Shown here one piece after another: positions 33,678 through 41,775 of a stretch of DNA of 64,000 nt (position 1 is the stretch's first letter; every line of letters begins with the position of its first letter). Position numbers and translations under genes: made by a program. A model generated the notes under the pieces. It searched no databases and had not been told where the DNA came from. It saw only the letters and a list, made by a program, of their open reading frames with translations. Source of the stretch: Halothermothrix sp. (GTDB taxonomy: Bacteria > Bacillota > Halanaerobiia > DY22613); NCBI GenBank assembly GCA_016841825.1, contig JAENYK010000002.1:124001-188000 (forward strand), read 5' to 3'.

Positions 33678-34253
33678 ATGGCTCAATTACTGGAAATTCG
33701 TTGGCATGGCCGCGGCGGACAGGGTTCCAAAACGGCATCTATTTTGTTAGGTAAAGCGTGTTCAGAAGCGGGCAAGTTCATTCAAGCTTTTCCTGAATAC
33801 GGTCCTGAACGGATGGGAGCACCAGTCATTGCCTACAACCGCATTAGTGATCAACAGGTTTCGGTTCACTGTCAGATTGAAGAGCCGGACCTGGTGGTGG
33901 TCTTAGATCCCACTTTAATCGCCACCATTGATGTAGCAGAAGGGTTAAAAGCAGATGGAAAGATTATTGTGAATACAGAAATGCCAGCTAGCAAGATGAA
34001 GGAAAAATTAGGATATGCTGGTGAGGTGTACACACTGGATGCCAATGGGATCTCAGAGCAGGAATTAGGCAAAGCCTTCCCAAATACACCAATGTTGGGG
34101 GCTGTGGTAAAGGTAACTAACATGTTTTCCATGGAAGAATTTATGGAGTTGATCAAAAAAGAGTTTGCTGCTAAGTTTGCTCATAAACCTGAAGTGATTG
34201 CAGGAAATTTACAGTGTATTAAAAGGTCTTTTGAGGAGGTGAAGAGCGAATAA
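33678..34253 (+). CDS. porC: 2-oxoacid:ferredoxin oxidoreductase, gamma subunit
   Basis: 191-residue subunit of the four-subunit pyruvate (or 2-ketoisovalerate):ferredoxin oxidoreductase. Typical start L-L-E-I-R-W-H-G-R-G-G-Q-G and the G-P-E-R-M-G-A-P-V block around residue 47. The ATG at 33678 has AAAGGAGG 7 bases upstream; an in-frame GTG 18 bases before is less likely. Its stop overlaps the next ATG (TAATG). The subunit order gamma-delta-alpha-beta is the usual one for this enzyme in anaerobes. Confidence 0.93.
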   Translation: MAQLLEIRWHGRGGQGSKTASILLGKACSEAGKFIQAFPEYGPERMGAPVIAYNRISDQQVSVHCQIEEPDLVVVLDPTLIATIDVAEGLKADGKIIVNTEMPASKMKEKLGYAGEVYTLDANGISEQELGKAFPNTPMLGAVVKVTNMFSMEEFMELIKKEFAAKFAHKPEVIAGNLQCIKRSFEEVKSE

Positions 34254-34570
34254 TGGGAGATTCAGTTAAAAAACCTGGTTGGAAAGATATCCCCATCGGG
34301 GGACGGATTGAAGATGCAGGTAATTCACAGAAATACTATGTTGGGGGCTGGAGAACACGTCGTCCGGTCTGGATAAAAGAGAATTGTATCCATTGTTTGT
34401 TCTGTTGGGTAGCCTGTCCGGATGCAGCTATTGTAGTTGAAGATGGAAAAATTCAGGGTTTCGACTATGACCATTGTAAAGGTTGTGGAATCTGTGCCAG
34501 AGAATGTCCAGCAAAAAGTCCTGCGATACAGATGAGATCCGAAAATATAGAAGATCAATTTGACAGTTAG
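34253..34570 (+). CDS. porD: 2-oxoacid:ferredoxin oxidoreductase, delta subunit (2x[4Fe-4S])
   Basis: 105-residue ferredoxin-like subunit passing electrons to ferredoxin. Two cluster motifs are complete: C-I-H-C-L-F-C-W-V-A-C-P (residues about 47-58) and C-K-G-C-G-I-C-A-R-E-C-P (about 78-89). Translationally coupled to the gamma gene and 17 bases before alpha. Confidence 0.94.
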   Translation: MGDSVKKPGWKDIPIGGRIEDAGNSQKYYVGGWRTRRPVWIKENCIHCLFCWVACPDAAIVVEDGKIQGFDYDHCKGCGICARECPAKSPAIQMRSENIEDQFDS

Positions 34571-34587
34571 AGGAAGGGGGAAAAACA

Positions 34588-35769
34588 ATGGGAAATAGAA
34601 TAGCCCTGACCGGGAATGAAGCGGTAGCATTGGGAATGAAACAGATTGCCCCAGATGTGGTAGCTGCTTATCCGATCACACCACAGACTGAAGTTGTGCA
34701 GATTTTTTCTCAGTATGTGGCAGATGGTGATGTAGATACAGAATTTGTGACAGTTGAGAGTGAGCATAGTGCTATGAGTGCTGCTTTAGGTGCATCTGCA
34801 GCAGGAGCACGGGCGATGACGGCTACTTCATCTAATGGTTTAGAGTTGATGTTTGAGGTGGTGAACATCACTGCTTCGCTGCGTTTACCTATCGTGATGC
34901 CAATTGTTAATCGGGCGATTACTGGACCAATTAACATTCATTGTGACCATAGTGATGTGATGACTATTCGTGATAGTAGTTGGATTTTGCTCTTTGGAGA
35001 AAATGCCCAGGAAGCGTACGATAACCTGTTAATGGCCAATCGAATCGCTGAGCATTCAGATATTTTGCTGCCAGTGGCGGTGAATATGGATGGGTTCATT
35101 ATCTCTCACGCTGTTGAGAATATTGAGATTGTGGAAGATGAAGTCGTCAAGGAATTTGTTGGTGATTACTACCCAGAAAAGTATTTGCTTGATGCGGCAA
35201 ATCCGATTACAATGGGTCCGGTGGACTTACAGGATTATCTTTTTGAGCATAAACGTCAACAGATTGAAGCGATCAAAAAAGTTTCCGGGGTTGTTCGACA
35301 AGTGAGTCAGGAGTTCGCTGAGTTGACAGGTCGCCACTATGATCTTTTTGAAGAATATAGACTGGATGATGCTGAGGTGGCTCTGATAGCTATCGGTTCT
35401 ACTGCCGGAACTGCCAAAGCGGCGATTGATAATCTGCGGGAGCAGGGTATTAAGGTTGGTCTCTTAAAGATAAGACTATATCGTCCTTTCCCGGCAAAAG
35501 AGATTGTGGAAGCTCTCAAGGGAGTAAAAACTATTGGAGTTATGGATCGGGCTGAATCTTATAGTAATACCGGTGGGCCTCTGTATGCCGATATTCGTGC
35601 TGCCATGTATGATGTAGGCGGAACAGCTCAGGTAATGAATATAGTATATGGGATTGGTGGTCGCGACATGACTGTCCGGGATCTGGAGAACCTGATTACG
35701 CAGCTTCAAAAGGTGACAGAAACTGGAGAGATAGAGGAAAGAATCATCCATTATGGAGTACGGGATTAG
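34588..35769 (+). CDS. porA: 2-oxoacid:ferredoxin oxidoreductase, alpha subunit
   Basis: 393-residue subunit carrying the pyrimidine-binding part of the thiamine-diphosphate site. Typical blocks: G-N-E-A-V-A-L-G, A-A-Y-P-I-T-P-Q-T near residue 30, T-V-E-S-E-H-S-A-M-S-A near 55 and T-A-T-S-S-N-G-L near 73. Length is normal. GGAAGGGGG precedes the ATG. The S-S-N-G-L form (where many pyruvate enzymes read S-S-P-G-L) leaves the exact 2-oxoacid open. Confidence 0.94.
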   Translation: MGNRIALTGNEAVALGMKQIAPDVVAAYPITPQTEVVQIFSQYVADGDVDTEFVTVESEHSAMSAALGASAAGARAMTATSSNGLELMFEVVNITASLRLPIVMPIVNRAITGPINIHCDHSDVMTIRDSSWILLFGENAQEAYDNLLMANRIAEHSDILLPVAVNMDGFIISHAVENIEIVEDEVVKEFVGDYYPEKYLLDAANPITMGPVDLQDYLFEHKRQQIEAIKKVSGVVRQVSQEFAELTGRHYDLFEEYRLDDAEVALIAIGSTAGTAKAAIDNLREQGIKVGLLKIRLYRPFPAKEIVEALKGVKTIGVMDRAESYSNTGGPLYADIRAAMYDVGGTAQVMNIVYGIGGRDMTVRDLENLITQLQKVTETGEIEERIIHYGVRD

Positions 35770-35780
35770 GAGGTGGATTA

Positions 35781-36719
35781 ATGGCAACTTTAAAAGAACT
35801 AGCAACACGTGATGGTAAGTTTTGTGGAGGTCATCGATTGTGTCCCGGTTGTGGAGCGGGAATCGTTACCCGTCAGGTATTGGCTGCAGCCAAAGACAAT
35901 GTAGTAGTAGGTTGTGCCACTGGCTGTCTGGAAGTATCGACAACCATTTATCCCTATACAGCTTGGAATACCTCCTTTATTCATAATGCTTTTGAGAATG
36001 CTGCTGCTACCACATCCGGAGTTGAAGCGGCATATCGGGCATTGAAAAAACGGAAGAAGTTTGGACTCGAAGATAGCAAGTACAACTTTATTGCTTTCGG
36101 CGGCGATGGTGGAACATATGATATTGGTTTTCAGTCTCTTTCAGGTGCTATGGAGAGAGGACATCGGATGCTCTATGTCTGTTATGACAACGGCGCATAT
36201 ATGAACACCGGTATTCAACGATCTTCAGCTACTCCATTGGGAGCTGATACGACTACCAGTCCTGCCGGGAAAGAGATTCCGGGTAAAGTACAGTATCGTA
36301 AGGAATTAACTGATATAATTGCAGCTCATTATATTCCTTATGTAGCCCAGGCGTCTCCATCTAATTGGAAGGATTTGACCAGAAAGGTTGAGAAGGCATT
36401 ATCTATTGATGGGCCATCTTTTATCAACATTATCTCTGCCTGTCCACGTGGTTGGCGGATTCCAGAAGATCAGGGATTAGAGTTACATAGAATTGCAATT
36501 GATTCCTGCTTCTGGCCGTTGTTTGAAATAGAGGACGGTGTGAAATACACTATCAACTACAAACCTAAAACTAAGCGTCCGGTTGAGGATTGGTTAAAAC
36601 CGCAGGGTAGATTTAAGCATCTGTTTAAACCAGAGAATCGTTATCTGATTGCGGAAGAGCAAAAGCGGATTGATGAGAGATGGGAGATGCTTTTAAGACG
36701 TGCCGGAGAGCTTGATTAA
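35781..36719 (+). CDS. porB: 2-oxoacid:ferredoxin oxidoreductase, beta subunit
   Basis: 312-residue thiamine-diphosphate- and [4Fe-4S]-binding subunit. Cluster ligands: L-C-P-G-C-G-A-G near residue 21 (two Cys), a third Cys in V-G-C-A-T-G-C near 52 and a fourth in I-S-A-C-P-R-G-W near 216. Thiamine-diphosphate motif G-G-D-G-G-T-Y-D-I-G near 108 ending in Y-D-N-G-A-Y-M-N-T-G. Complete. A terminator follows, ending the gene run that began at the sigma-54 promoter or at a promoter after the activator gene. Confidence 0.95.
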   Translation: MATLKELATRDGKFCGGHRLCPGCGAGIVTRQVLAAAKDNVVVGCATGCLEVSTTIYPYTAWNTSFIHNAFENAAATTSGVEAAYRALKKRKKFGLEDSKYNFIAFGGDGGTYDIGFQSLSGAMERGHRMLYVCYDNGAYMNTGIQRSSATPLGADTTTSPAGKEIPGKVQYRKELTDIIAAHYIPYVAQASPSNWKDLTRKVEKALSIDGPSFINIISACPRGWRIPEDQGLELHRIAIDSCFWPLFEIEDGVKYTINYKPKTKRPVEDWLKPQGRFKHLFKPENRYLIAEEQKRIDERWEMLLRRAGELD

Positions 36720-36741
36720 AGTTTAATATCCAGATTATCTG

Positions 36742-36776
36742 AAAATGACTGGTCTATGAAGATCAGTCATTTTTAT
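36742..36776 (+). terminator. terminator of the oxidoreductase operon
   Basis: AAAATGACTGGTCT (36742-36755) pairs with AGATCAGTCATTTT (36760-36773), one G-T pair, 4-base loop, T-rich end. Confidence 0.85.
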
Positions 36777-36810
36777 ATCTAACACTCCTGAATAGATATG
36801 AAAATTAATT

Positions 36811-36875
36811 AGTTGTCAACAACTAGATACTTTGAGAGGAATATTCCTAATTTTCTAGAAAAACTGAATATAGAA
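36811..36875 (+). promoter_or_regulatory. palindrome copy 2 plus block shared with the activator-gene duplicate
   Basis: TAGTTGTCAACAACTA (36810-36825) is a perfect palindrome; its core also stands at 33428-33441. The next 50 bases (…ATATTCCTAATTTTCTAGAA…) match 33441-33490 with few changes, so the whole block of about 65 bases is duplicated. It sits 50-115 bases before the dctP gene of system 2 and is the likely control region of that operon. Confidence 0.65.
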
Positions 36876-36925
36876 ACAATAAATAAAATAAATAAAGAGC
36901 AAATTTTAAAAAAGGAGAGGATCGT

Positions 36926-37918
36926 ATGAAGAAGATTTTTGCTTTGTCCCTGGTTCTTTTAGTCTCTGTCTTTCTATCAGTATCTGTAGGTATGAGTCAG
37001 GTGGTTAGTGCGGATGGAACAATTGTGATGAAATTAGCTAATGCTAATCCTCCGGGTGATGTGAAAGACCTGGCAGCTCAAAAATTTGCAGAATTGGTTA
37101 ATGAAAAAACAGGTGGTAGAGTACAGATTAAGGTGTATTCTGGTGGACAATTAGGAGACTGGAGAGATACTATCGAAGGGCTTGGTCTGGGTATTGATGA
37201 GATTGTAATCGAAAGTTTGGGAACACTTCAGGCTTATTCCGATTATGCCAATATTGACGCAGTACCTTATCTGTATAACGATTATGAGCACTTTATGGGA
37301 GTATGGGATAGTTCACTTGGTGACAAAATACTCCAGAAGGTTGGGGATGCAGGTAACTTTAGTCTGTTTGGTCCAATGTATAGAGGAGTTAGGATAACCA
37401 CAAGTAAAAAGGAATTTAGTACTCTAGATGAGATAAAAGGGCTGAAGATTAGAGTTCCAAATATTCAGGTGTATGTAAAGACATGGGAAGCTCTGGGTGC
37501 AACCCCTACACCGGTAGCTTTAACTGAAACCTTTACTGCTCTGCAGCAGGGTACAGTTGATGCACAGGAAAACCCAATTATCGCTTCTTATAATTTCGGT
37601 TTTTATGATGTGGCACCTTATCTAATACTTACTAACCATGTTTATAGTACTGACCTGTTTATCTTTGATCGGGATTATTTCAATAGTTTACCTCAAGATA
37701 TTCAGGAAGCAATAAAAGAAGCTGCCAATGAAACAGCAACCTGGCGTAGTGAATATACCCTCGAGATTGAAAATGAATTTATTCAGAAATTTAAAGATCA
37801 AGGGGTAGAAGTTGTGCATCCTGACCTTATTCAAATTAGAAAACAGTTTGACGGTTTTGTAAATGATTATTTCCCCTACCTGGATCAATGGGTTGAAGAG
37901 ATTAAAGCAGTTAAATAA
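36926..37918 (+). CDS. dctP: TRAP transporter substrate-binding protein, DctP family (system 2)
   Basis: 330-residue periplasmic binding protein with a signal peptide ending near residue 29 (V-V-S-A-D). The carboxylate-binding Arg176 stands in G-L-K-I-R-V-P, with a second conserved Arg in Y-R-G-V-R near 153. Only loosely similar to the system 1 protein. AAAGGAGAGG lies before the ATG. Genes downstream (IlvD-type dehydratase, LarA homologue) point to a sugar acid or other hydroxy acid as ligand; inference. Confidence 0.92.
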   Translation: MKKIFALSLVLLVSVFLSVSVGMSQVVSADGTIVMKLANANPPGDVKDLAAQKFAELVNEKTGGRVQIKVYSGGQLGDWRDTIEGLGLGIDEIVIESLGTLQAYSDYANIDAVPYLYNDYEHFMGVWDSSLGDKILQKVGDAGNFSLFGPMYRGVRITTSKKEFSTLDEIKGLKIRVPNIQVYVKTWEALGATPTPVALTETFTALQQGTVDAQENPIIASYNFGFYDVAPYLILTNHVYSTDLFIFDRDYFNSLPQDIQEAIKEAANETATWRSEYTLEIENEFIQKFKDQGVEVVHPDLIQIRKQFDGFVNDYFPYLDQWVEEIKAVK

Positions 37919-37944
37919 TTAGGGTAAATTATCATCATAGTTTT

Positions 37945-37984
37945 CTTCCCTGGAATACCTGATCTGTATTGGATTCCAGGGAAG
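37945..37984 (+). other. intercistronic hairpin between dctP and dctQ (system 2)
   Basis: CTTCCCTGGAAT (37945-37956) pairs perfectly with ATTCCAGGGAAG (37973-37984), loop 16. No T-run. It mirrors the hairpin at the same place in system 1 and probably favours the binding protein over the permease. Confidence 0.6.
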
Positions 37985-38119
37985 GGGCTGCTAAAAATTT
38001 AAAGAATAAAATTTATTTGCAATATTGGTGTCACTGCACTTGCTTAACAAAACTTGTAATCTAAATGATTATGGATAAAGGCGGTGTAAGGTATATAACG
38101 GAGAAAGGTGGCATTTAAA

Positions 38120-38608
38120 ATGGCTCATTTGAAAAAATTTTTAGATGGTTTAGAAGGCATCTTAAAAGTGCTGATGGCAGTTCTTTTAATGGTTATGACC
38201 TTAACAATTTTTTATCAAGTAGTTTTACGTTATGTTTTTCACCACTCTAATATATGGGCAGAGGAATTGACGAGATTCCTTTTTGTCTGGGTCTCTTTTC
38301 TGGGTTCTGCAGTGGCAATCAGGAGAAATCGGCATCTAAAAGTTGAGTTTTTCCTGGATTTACTAAAACCAAAGGCCAGATCTATAATTCAAATATGTAT
38401 GTATCTGGGGAGTTTAGTGTTTTTATATGTACTTTTGAAAAATGGCATTAGTCTGGTGAGTAAAACTACTCATAACGTGTCAACAGGTTTACAAATTCCT
38501 ATGTCGATACCTTATTCAGCGATCGTGATCGGTACTGGTTTAATCATTCTCTTTGTGTTCGAAATGATCGGTGAAGAGATTAATAATTTAAGAACAATCG
38601 ACGAATAA
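38120..38608 (+). CDS. dctQ: TRAP transporter small permease DctQ (system 2)
   Basis: 162-residue, four-helix membrane protein. Diagnostic motif N-I-W-A-E-E-L-T-R-F-L-F-V-W near residue 48 and L-Q-I-P-M-S-I-P near 125. The ATG at 38120 follows GAAAGGTGG by about 10 bases; an earlier GTG overlaps that site. The 201-base gap after dctP holds the hairpin and no other gene. Confidence 0.9.
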   Translation: MAHLKKFLDGLEGILKVLMAVLLMVMTLTIFYQVVLRYVFHHSNIWAEELTRFLFVWVSFLGSAVAIRRNRHLKVEFFLDLLKPKARSIIQICMYLGSLVFLYVLLKNGISLVSKTTHNVSTGLQIPMSIPYSAIVIGTGLIILFVFEMIGEEINNLRTIDE

Positions 38609-38662
38609 TCACTATTCTTTGTGAGAGATGAGAAATAGTCTGACGTGAAAAGGAGTGATTTT

Positions 38663-39934
38663 ATGAATATAGGGTTATTTTTGATTATAGCGTTATTAGC
38701 GTTATCCTTTCTGGGAATGCCTATTGCATTTGCTATGGGGATAGGTACACTTGGAGCTCTTATATTGGGTGGTTTTCCCTTAATGGTTATTCCTCAGAAA
38801 ATGTTTGCCGGGATAAATACGTTTGCTCTTTTAGCTATTCCTTTCTTTATGTTGGCTGGGAATTTAATGTCAGGAGGGATAAATAAAAAGATATTGGATG
38901 TATCAAACGCACTATTTGGTTGGGTTAAGGGTAGTTTAGCTATCGTGACAACAGTTGCTTCTGCTATCTTTGCAGCGATTTCTGGTTCCGGTGTTGCCAC
39001 AGTTTCTGCAATAGGCGGCATAACCATACCGGCAATGAAAAAAGAAGGTTATCCAGCATCTTTCTCTGCAGCGGTATCTGCTACTGCTTCCATTTTAGGG
39101 CCTTTAATTCCACCCAGTATCTTTCTGATTGTTTATGGTAATGTTACTGCTACTTCGATAGCCAAACTATTTCTGGGGGCTGTTATCCCTGGAGTAGGTT
39201 TAACATTAATCATCGCACTTTATGTATATTTTGTGGCGAGGAAAGAAGATTATCCAAGTCATAGTTTTGAAGGATTCGGCAATATTTGGAAAAAGACTAA
39301 AAGTGGTATCTGGGCGTTGTTTATGCCTTTATTGATTCTGGGAGGGATTTTTTCTGGTGTTTTCACTCCAACTGAAGCTGCTGCTGTTTCTGCAGTTTAC
39401 GCTCTGATTATTAGTTTGTTCATTTACAAAGAGATAAAATTTTCCGACCTCATTAATGTATTTAGTGAAAGTGCACTGGTTGCTTCGACAATAATGATTT
39501 TGATCGCTACCTCCAAAGTTTCCAGTTGGGTTATCGTAGTTTCCGATCTGCCTTCACAGTTAATTAATCAATTTTATAGTGTTACAACTAATCCGATATT
39601 AATTTTACTCTTTGTTGTAGTATTGTTATTAATTATCGGTACGGTAGTTGAGGCAAATGCAGCGATAGTAATGATTACTCCTCTCTTGCTACCTCTTATT
39701 CAAAAAATTGGAATGAGTACTATTCAATTTGGAGTAGTCATGGCTCTGAGTTTGTGTATAGGCTTATTAACGCCGCCGGTGGGAGTGTGTTTACTTTTAG
39801 GCAACAGTATTGCGAATGAGGATCTGATGAAAACTTTAAAAAGTGTCTTTCCATTATTGATAATAGCTGTCGTTTTTTTGGTGTTAGTCACATTTGTTCC
39901 AGGCATGACAAACTGGTTGCCAAATTTACTGTAA
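38663..39934 (+). CDS. dctM: TRAP transporter large permease DctM (system 2)
   Basis: 423-residue membrane permease of about 12 helices. Typical blocks: I-P-F-F-M-L-A-G-N-L-M, F-A-A-I-S-G-S-G-V-A-T-V, L-I-P-P-S-I, F-T-P-T-E-A-A-A and T-P-P-V-G-V. AAAGGAG precedes the ATG at 38663. Same length as the system 1 permease but diverged. Confidence 0.94.
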   Translation: MNIGLFLIIALLALSFLGMPIAFAMGIGTLGALILGGFPLMVIPQKMFAGINTFALLAIPFFMLAGNLMSGGINKKILDVSNALFGWVKGSLAIVTTVASAIFAAISGSGVATVSAIGGITIPAMKKEGYPASFSAAVSATASILGPLIPPSIFLIVYGNVTATSIAKLFLGAVIPGVGLTLIIALYVYFVARKEDYPSHSFEGFGNIWKKTKSGIWALFMPLLILGGIFSGVFTPTEAAAVSAVYALIISLFIYKEIKFSDLINVFSESALVASTIMILIATSKVSSWVIVVSDLPSQLINQFYSVTTNPILILLFVVVLLLIIGTVVEANAAIVMITPLLLPLIQKIGMSTIQFGVVMALSLCIGLLTPPVGVCLLLGNSIANEDLMKTLKSVFPLLIIAVVFLVLVTFVPGMTNWLPNLL

Positions 39935-40055
39935 GAGATTTAGTTTTAAAAAGGAGAAAATCAGTAAAGTTCGAGTTCGGGGTTAAAATGTCTGCAGCTT
40001 GGTTAGTTATTACTAATTTAAATTTATAAATAAATATCTAAGGGAGGATGAAACT

Positions 40056-41723
40056 ATGTTTTGGCGTAGCAAAAATGTGTTGTCTAGACCGGATTTTTCC
40101 TTTGGTAGGGCTCTTTATAAGTCAATGGGATATGCAGATGAAGAATTGGATAGACCAATTGTAGGAATAGCAAATTCGTGGAATGATATTGTTCCTGGAC
40201 ATAATAATTTGCGAAAAGTAGCGGAATCTGTGAGGAAAGGGATAATTCAGGCCGGTGGTACTCCTATGGAATTTGGGGTGATTGCTGCCTGTGATGGAAT
40301 TGCTAATGGACATGAAGGTATGCACTATATTTTACCTTCCAGAGAGGTTATTGCCAACAGTATCGAGATGGTCACTCAGGCTCATATGTTTGATGCGTTA
40401 GTTCTTTTGGGTTCCTGTGATAAAATAGTTCCCGGAATGCTAATGGCAGCAGCCCGTCTTGATATTCCGGCTATCTTAGTACCCGGAGGGCCTATGCAGG
40501 GAGGAGTTGTGTTTGATGGAAGAGAGTCCGATTCTACAACTATGACAGAAGCTTTAGGTATGTTGAATAGAGGAGCAATCACAGAAGAAGAGTTTATTGA
40601 TTTAGAGAATCGGTGTGCTCCCGGGTGTGGTTCCTGTGCTTTTTTGGGAACAGCTAATACTATGTGCACGATAGCAGAAGCTCTGGGTATGACCTTGCCA
40701 TATAGCGGCACAGCTCCGGCAATAACCAGTGAAAGGTTAAGGTTAGCACAGGCGTCGGGTAGAGCGATAATGGAATTGATTAACAAAGGAATAACTGCCC
40801 GTCAGATTATTAATCAGGAATCTATTGAGAATGCAATTAGAGTGAGTACGGCCATTGGTGGTTCAACAAATGCTGTTTTACATCTTTTAGCTATTGCCTA
40901 TGAGGCCGGACAAGATGTATCAATTGAATTATTTGAAGAGATTAATCGATTAACACCACAGGTTGCCAGAATCTATCCTGCTGCAGCACCTAATGTTCCG
41001 AACTTCCATGACGCAGGTGGTGTACCGGCAGTTATGAAAGAGATTTTACCTTTAATAAATAAAGAGGTTTTGACTGTAACCGGTGAAAAAGTAGAAAATA
41101 GTGTCAAACAGGGTAGAAGTAACAATCGGGAGATTATCAGAACCATGGATGATCCTTTTAGAGCTAAAGGTGGTCTGGCCATTCTTAAAGGTAATCTGGC
41201 ACCAAATACTGCTGTAACTAAACCTGCAGCTATAGATGATTCAATGTTGACTTTTACCGGATCTGCAAAGGTCTTTAACTCGGAAGAGGAAGCCAATCAG
41301 GCAATAACAGGTGGGAAAATTGTTGAGGGAGATGTAGTAGTCATCCGTTATGAAGGACCTAAAGGTGGTCCAGGAATGCGAGAAATGTACAAATCCATGA
41401 AGCTGTTGTATGGAATGGGTTTGGCTTTAAAAACAGCATTAATTACTGATGGACGTTTTTCCGGTACGAATAACGGTTGTTTTGTTGGTCATATCTCCCC
41501 GGAAGCAGCAGAGGGAGGACCGTTGGCAATTGTTCAGGATGGGGATAGAATTACAATCGATATACCTAATAGGAAGCTTGAACTTCACCTGGATGAAGAA
41601 GAGATCCAATCTAGACTGAAGGAATGGAAGAAACCTGAAACAAAAATAAAAAATAGTTATCTTTCTCTATACGCCCGTCTGGCAGAATCTGCTAACTATG
41701 GTGGTGTTATCAAACACGATTAG
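40056..41723 (+). CDS. IlvD/Edd family dehydratase, probably sugar-acid type
   Basis: 555-residue Fe-S dehydratase that removes water from a 2,3-dihydroxy acid to give a 2-oxo acid. V-P-G-H-N-N-L near residue 46, Cys121 in G-S-C-D-K, and C-G-S-C at 191-194 with A-N-T-M after it are the cluster region; E. coli IlvD also has V-P-G-H at the first position. The segment C-A-F-L-G-T-A replaces the usual C-S-G-M-F-T-A of dihydroxy-acid dehydratase. No valine/isoleucine gene is near; it sits between a TRAP transporter and a LarA homologue, so a gluconate/xylonate-type role is likelier. True IlvD function is the alternative. GGGAGG precedes the ATG. Confidence 0.85.
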   Translation: MFWRSKNVLSRPDFSFGRALYKSMGYADEELDRPIVGIANSWNDIVPGHNNLRKVAESVRKGIIQAGGTPMEFGVIAACDGIANGHEGMHYILPSREVIANSIEMVTQAHMFDALVLLGSCDKIVPGMLMAAARLDIPAILVPGGPMQGGVVFDGRESDSTTMTEALGMLNRGAITEEEFIDLENRCAPGCGSCAFLGTANTMCTIAEALGMTLPYSGTAPAITSERLRLAQASGRAIMELINKGITARQIINQESIENAIRVSTAIGGSTNAVLHLLAIAYEAGQDVSIELFEEINRLTPQVARIYPAAAPNVPNFHDAGGVPAVMKEILPLINKEVLTVTGEKVENSVKQGRSNNREIIRTMDDPFRAKGGLAILKGNLAPNTAVTKPAAIDDSMLTFTGSAKVFNSEEEANQAITGGKIVEGDVVVIRYEGPKGGPGMREMYKSMKLLYGMGLALKTALITDGRFSGTNNGCFVGHISPEAAEGGPLAIVQDGDRITIDIPNRKLELHLDEEEIQSRLKEWKKPETKIKNSYLSLYARLAESANYGGVIKHD

Positions 41724-41775
41724 GGCGGCATTGTCTAAAATATATATGATAGCATAGGAAAAGGGGGTAAACTAT

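Noticed and set aside
37945-37984. Terminator between dctP and dctQ of TRAP system 2
   Set aside because: The stem is perfect but no T-run follows, and permease genes continue in the same direction.
40056-41723. Confident ilvD label (branched-chain amino acid synthesis)
   Set aside because: The family is clear but the motif variant and the TRAP/LarA neighbourhood favour sugar-acid dehydration, so no symbol was given.
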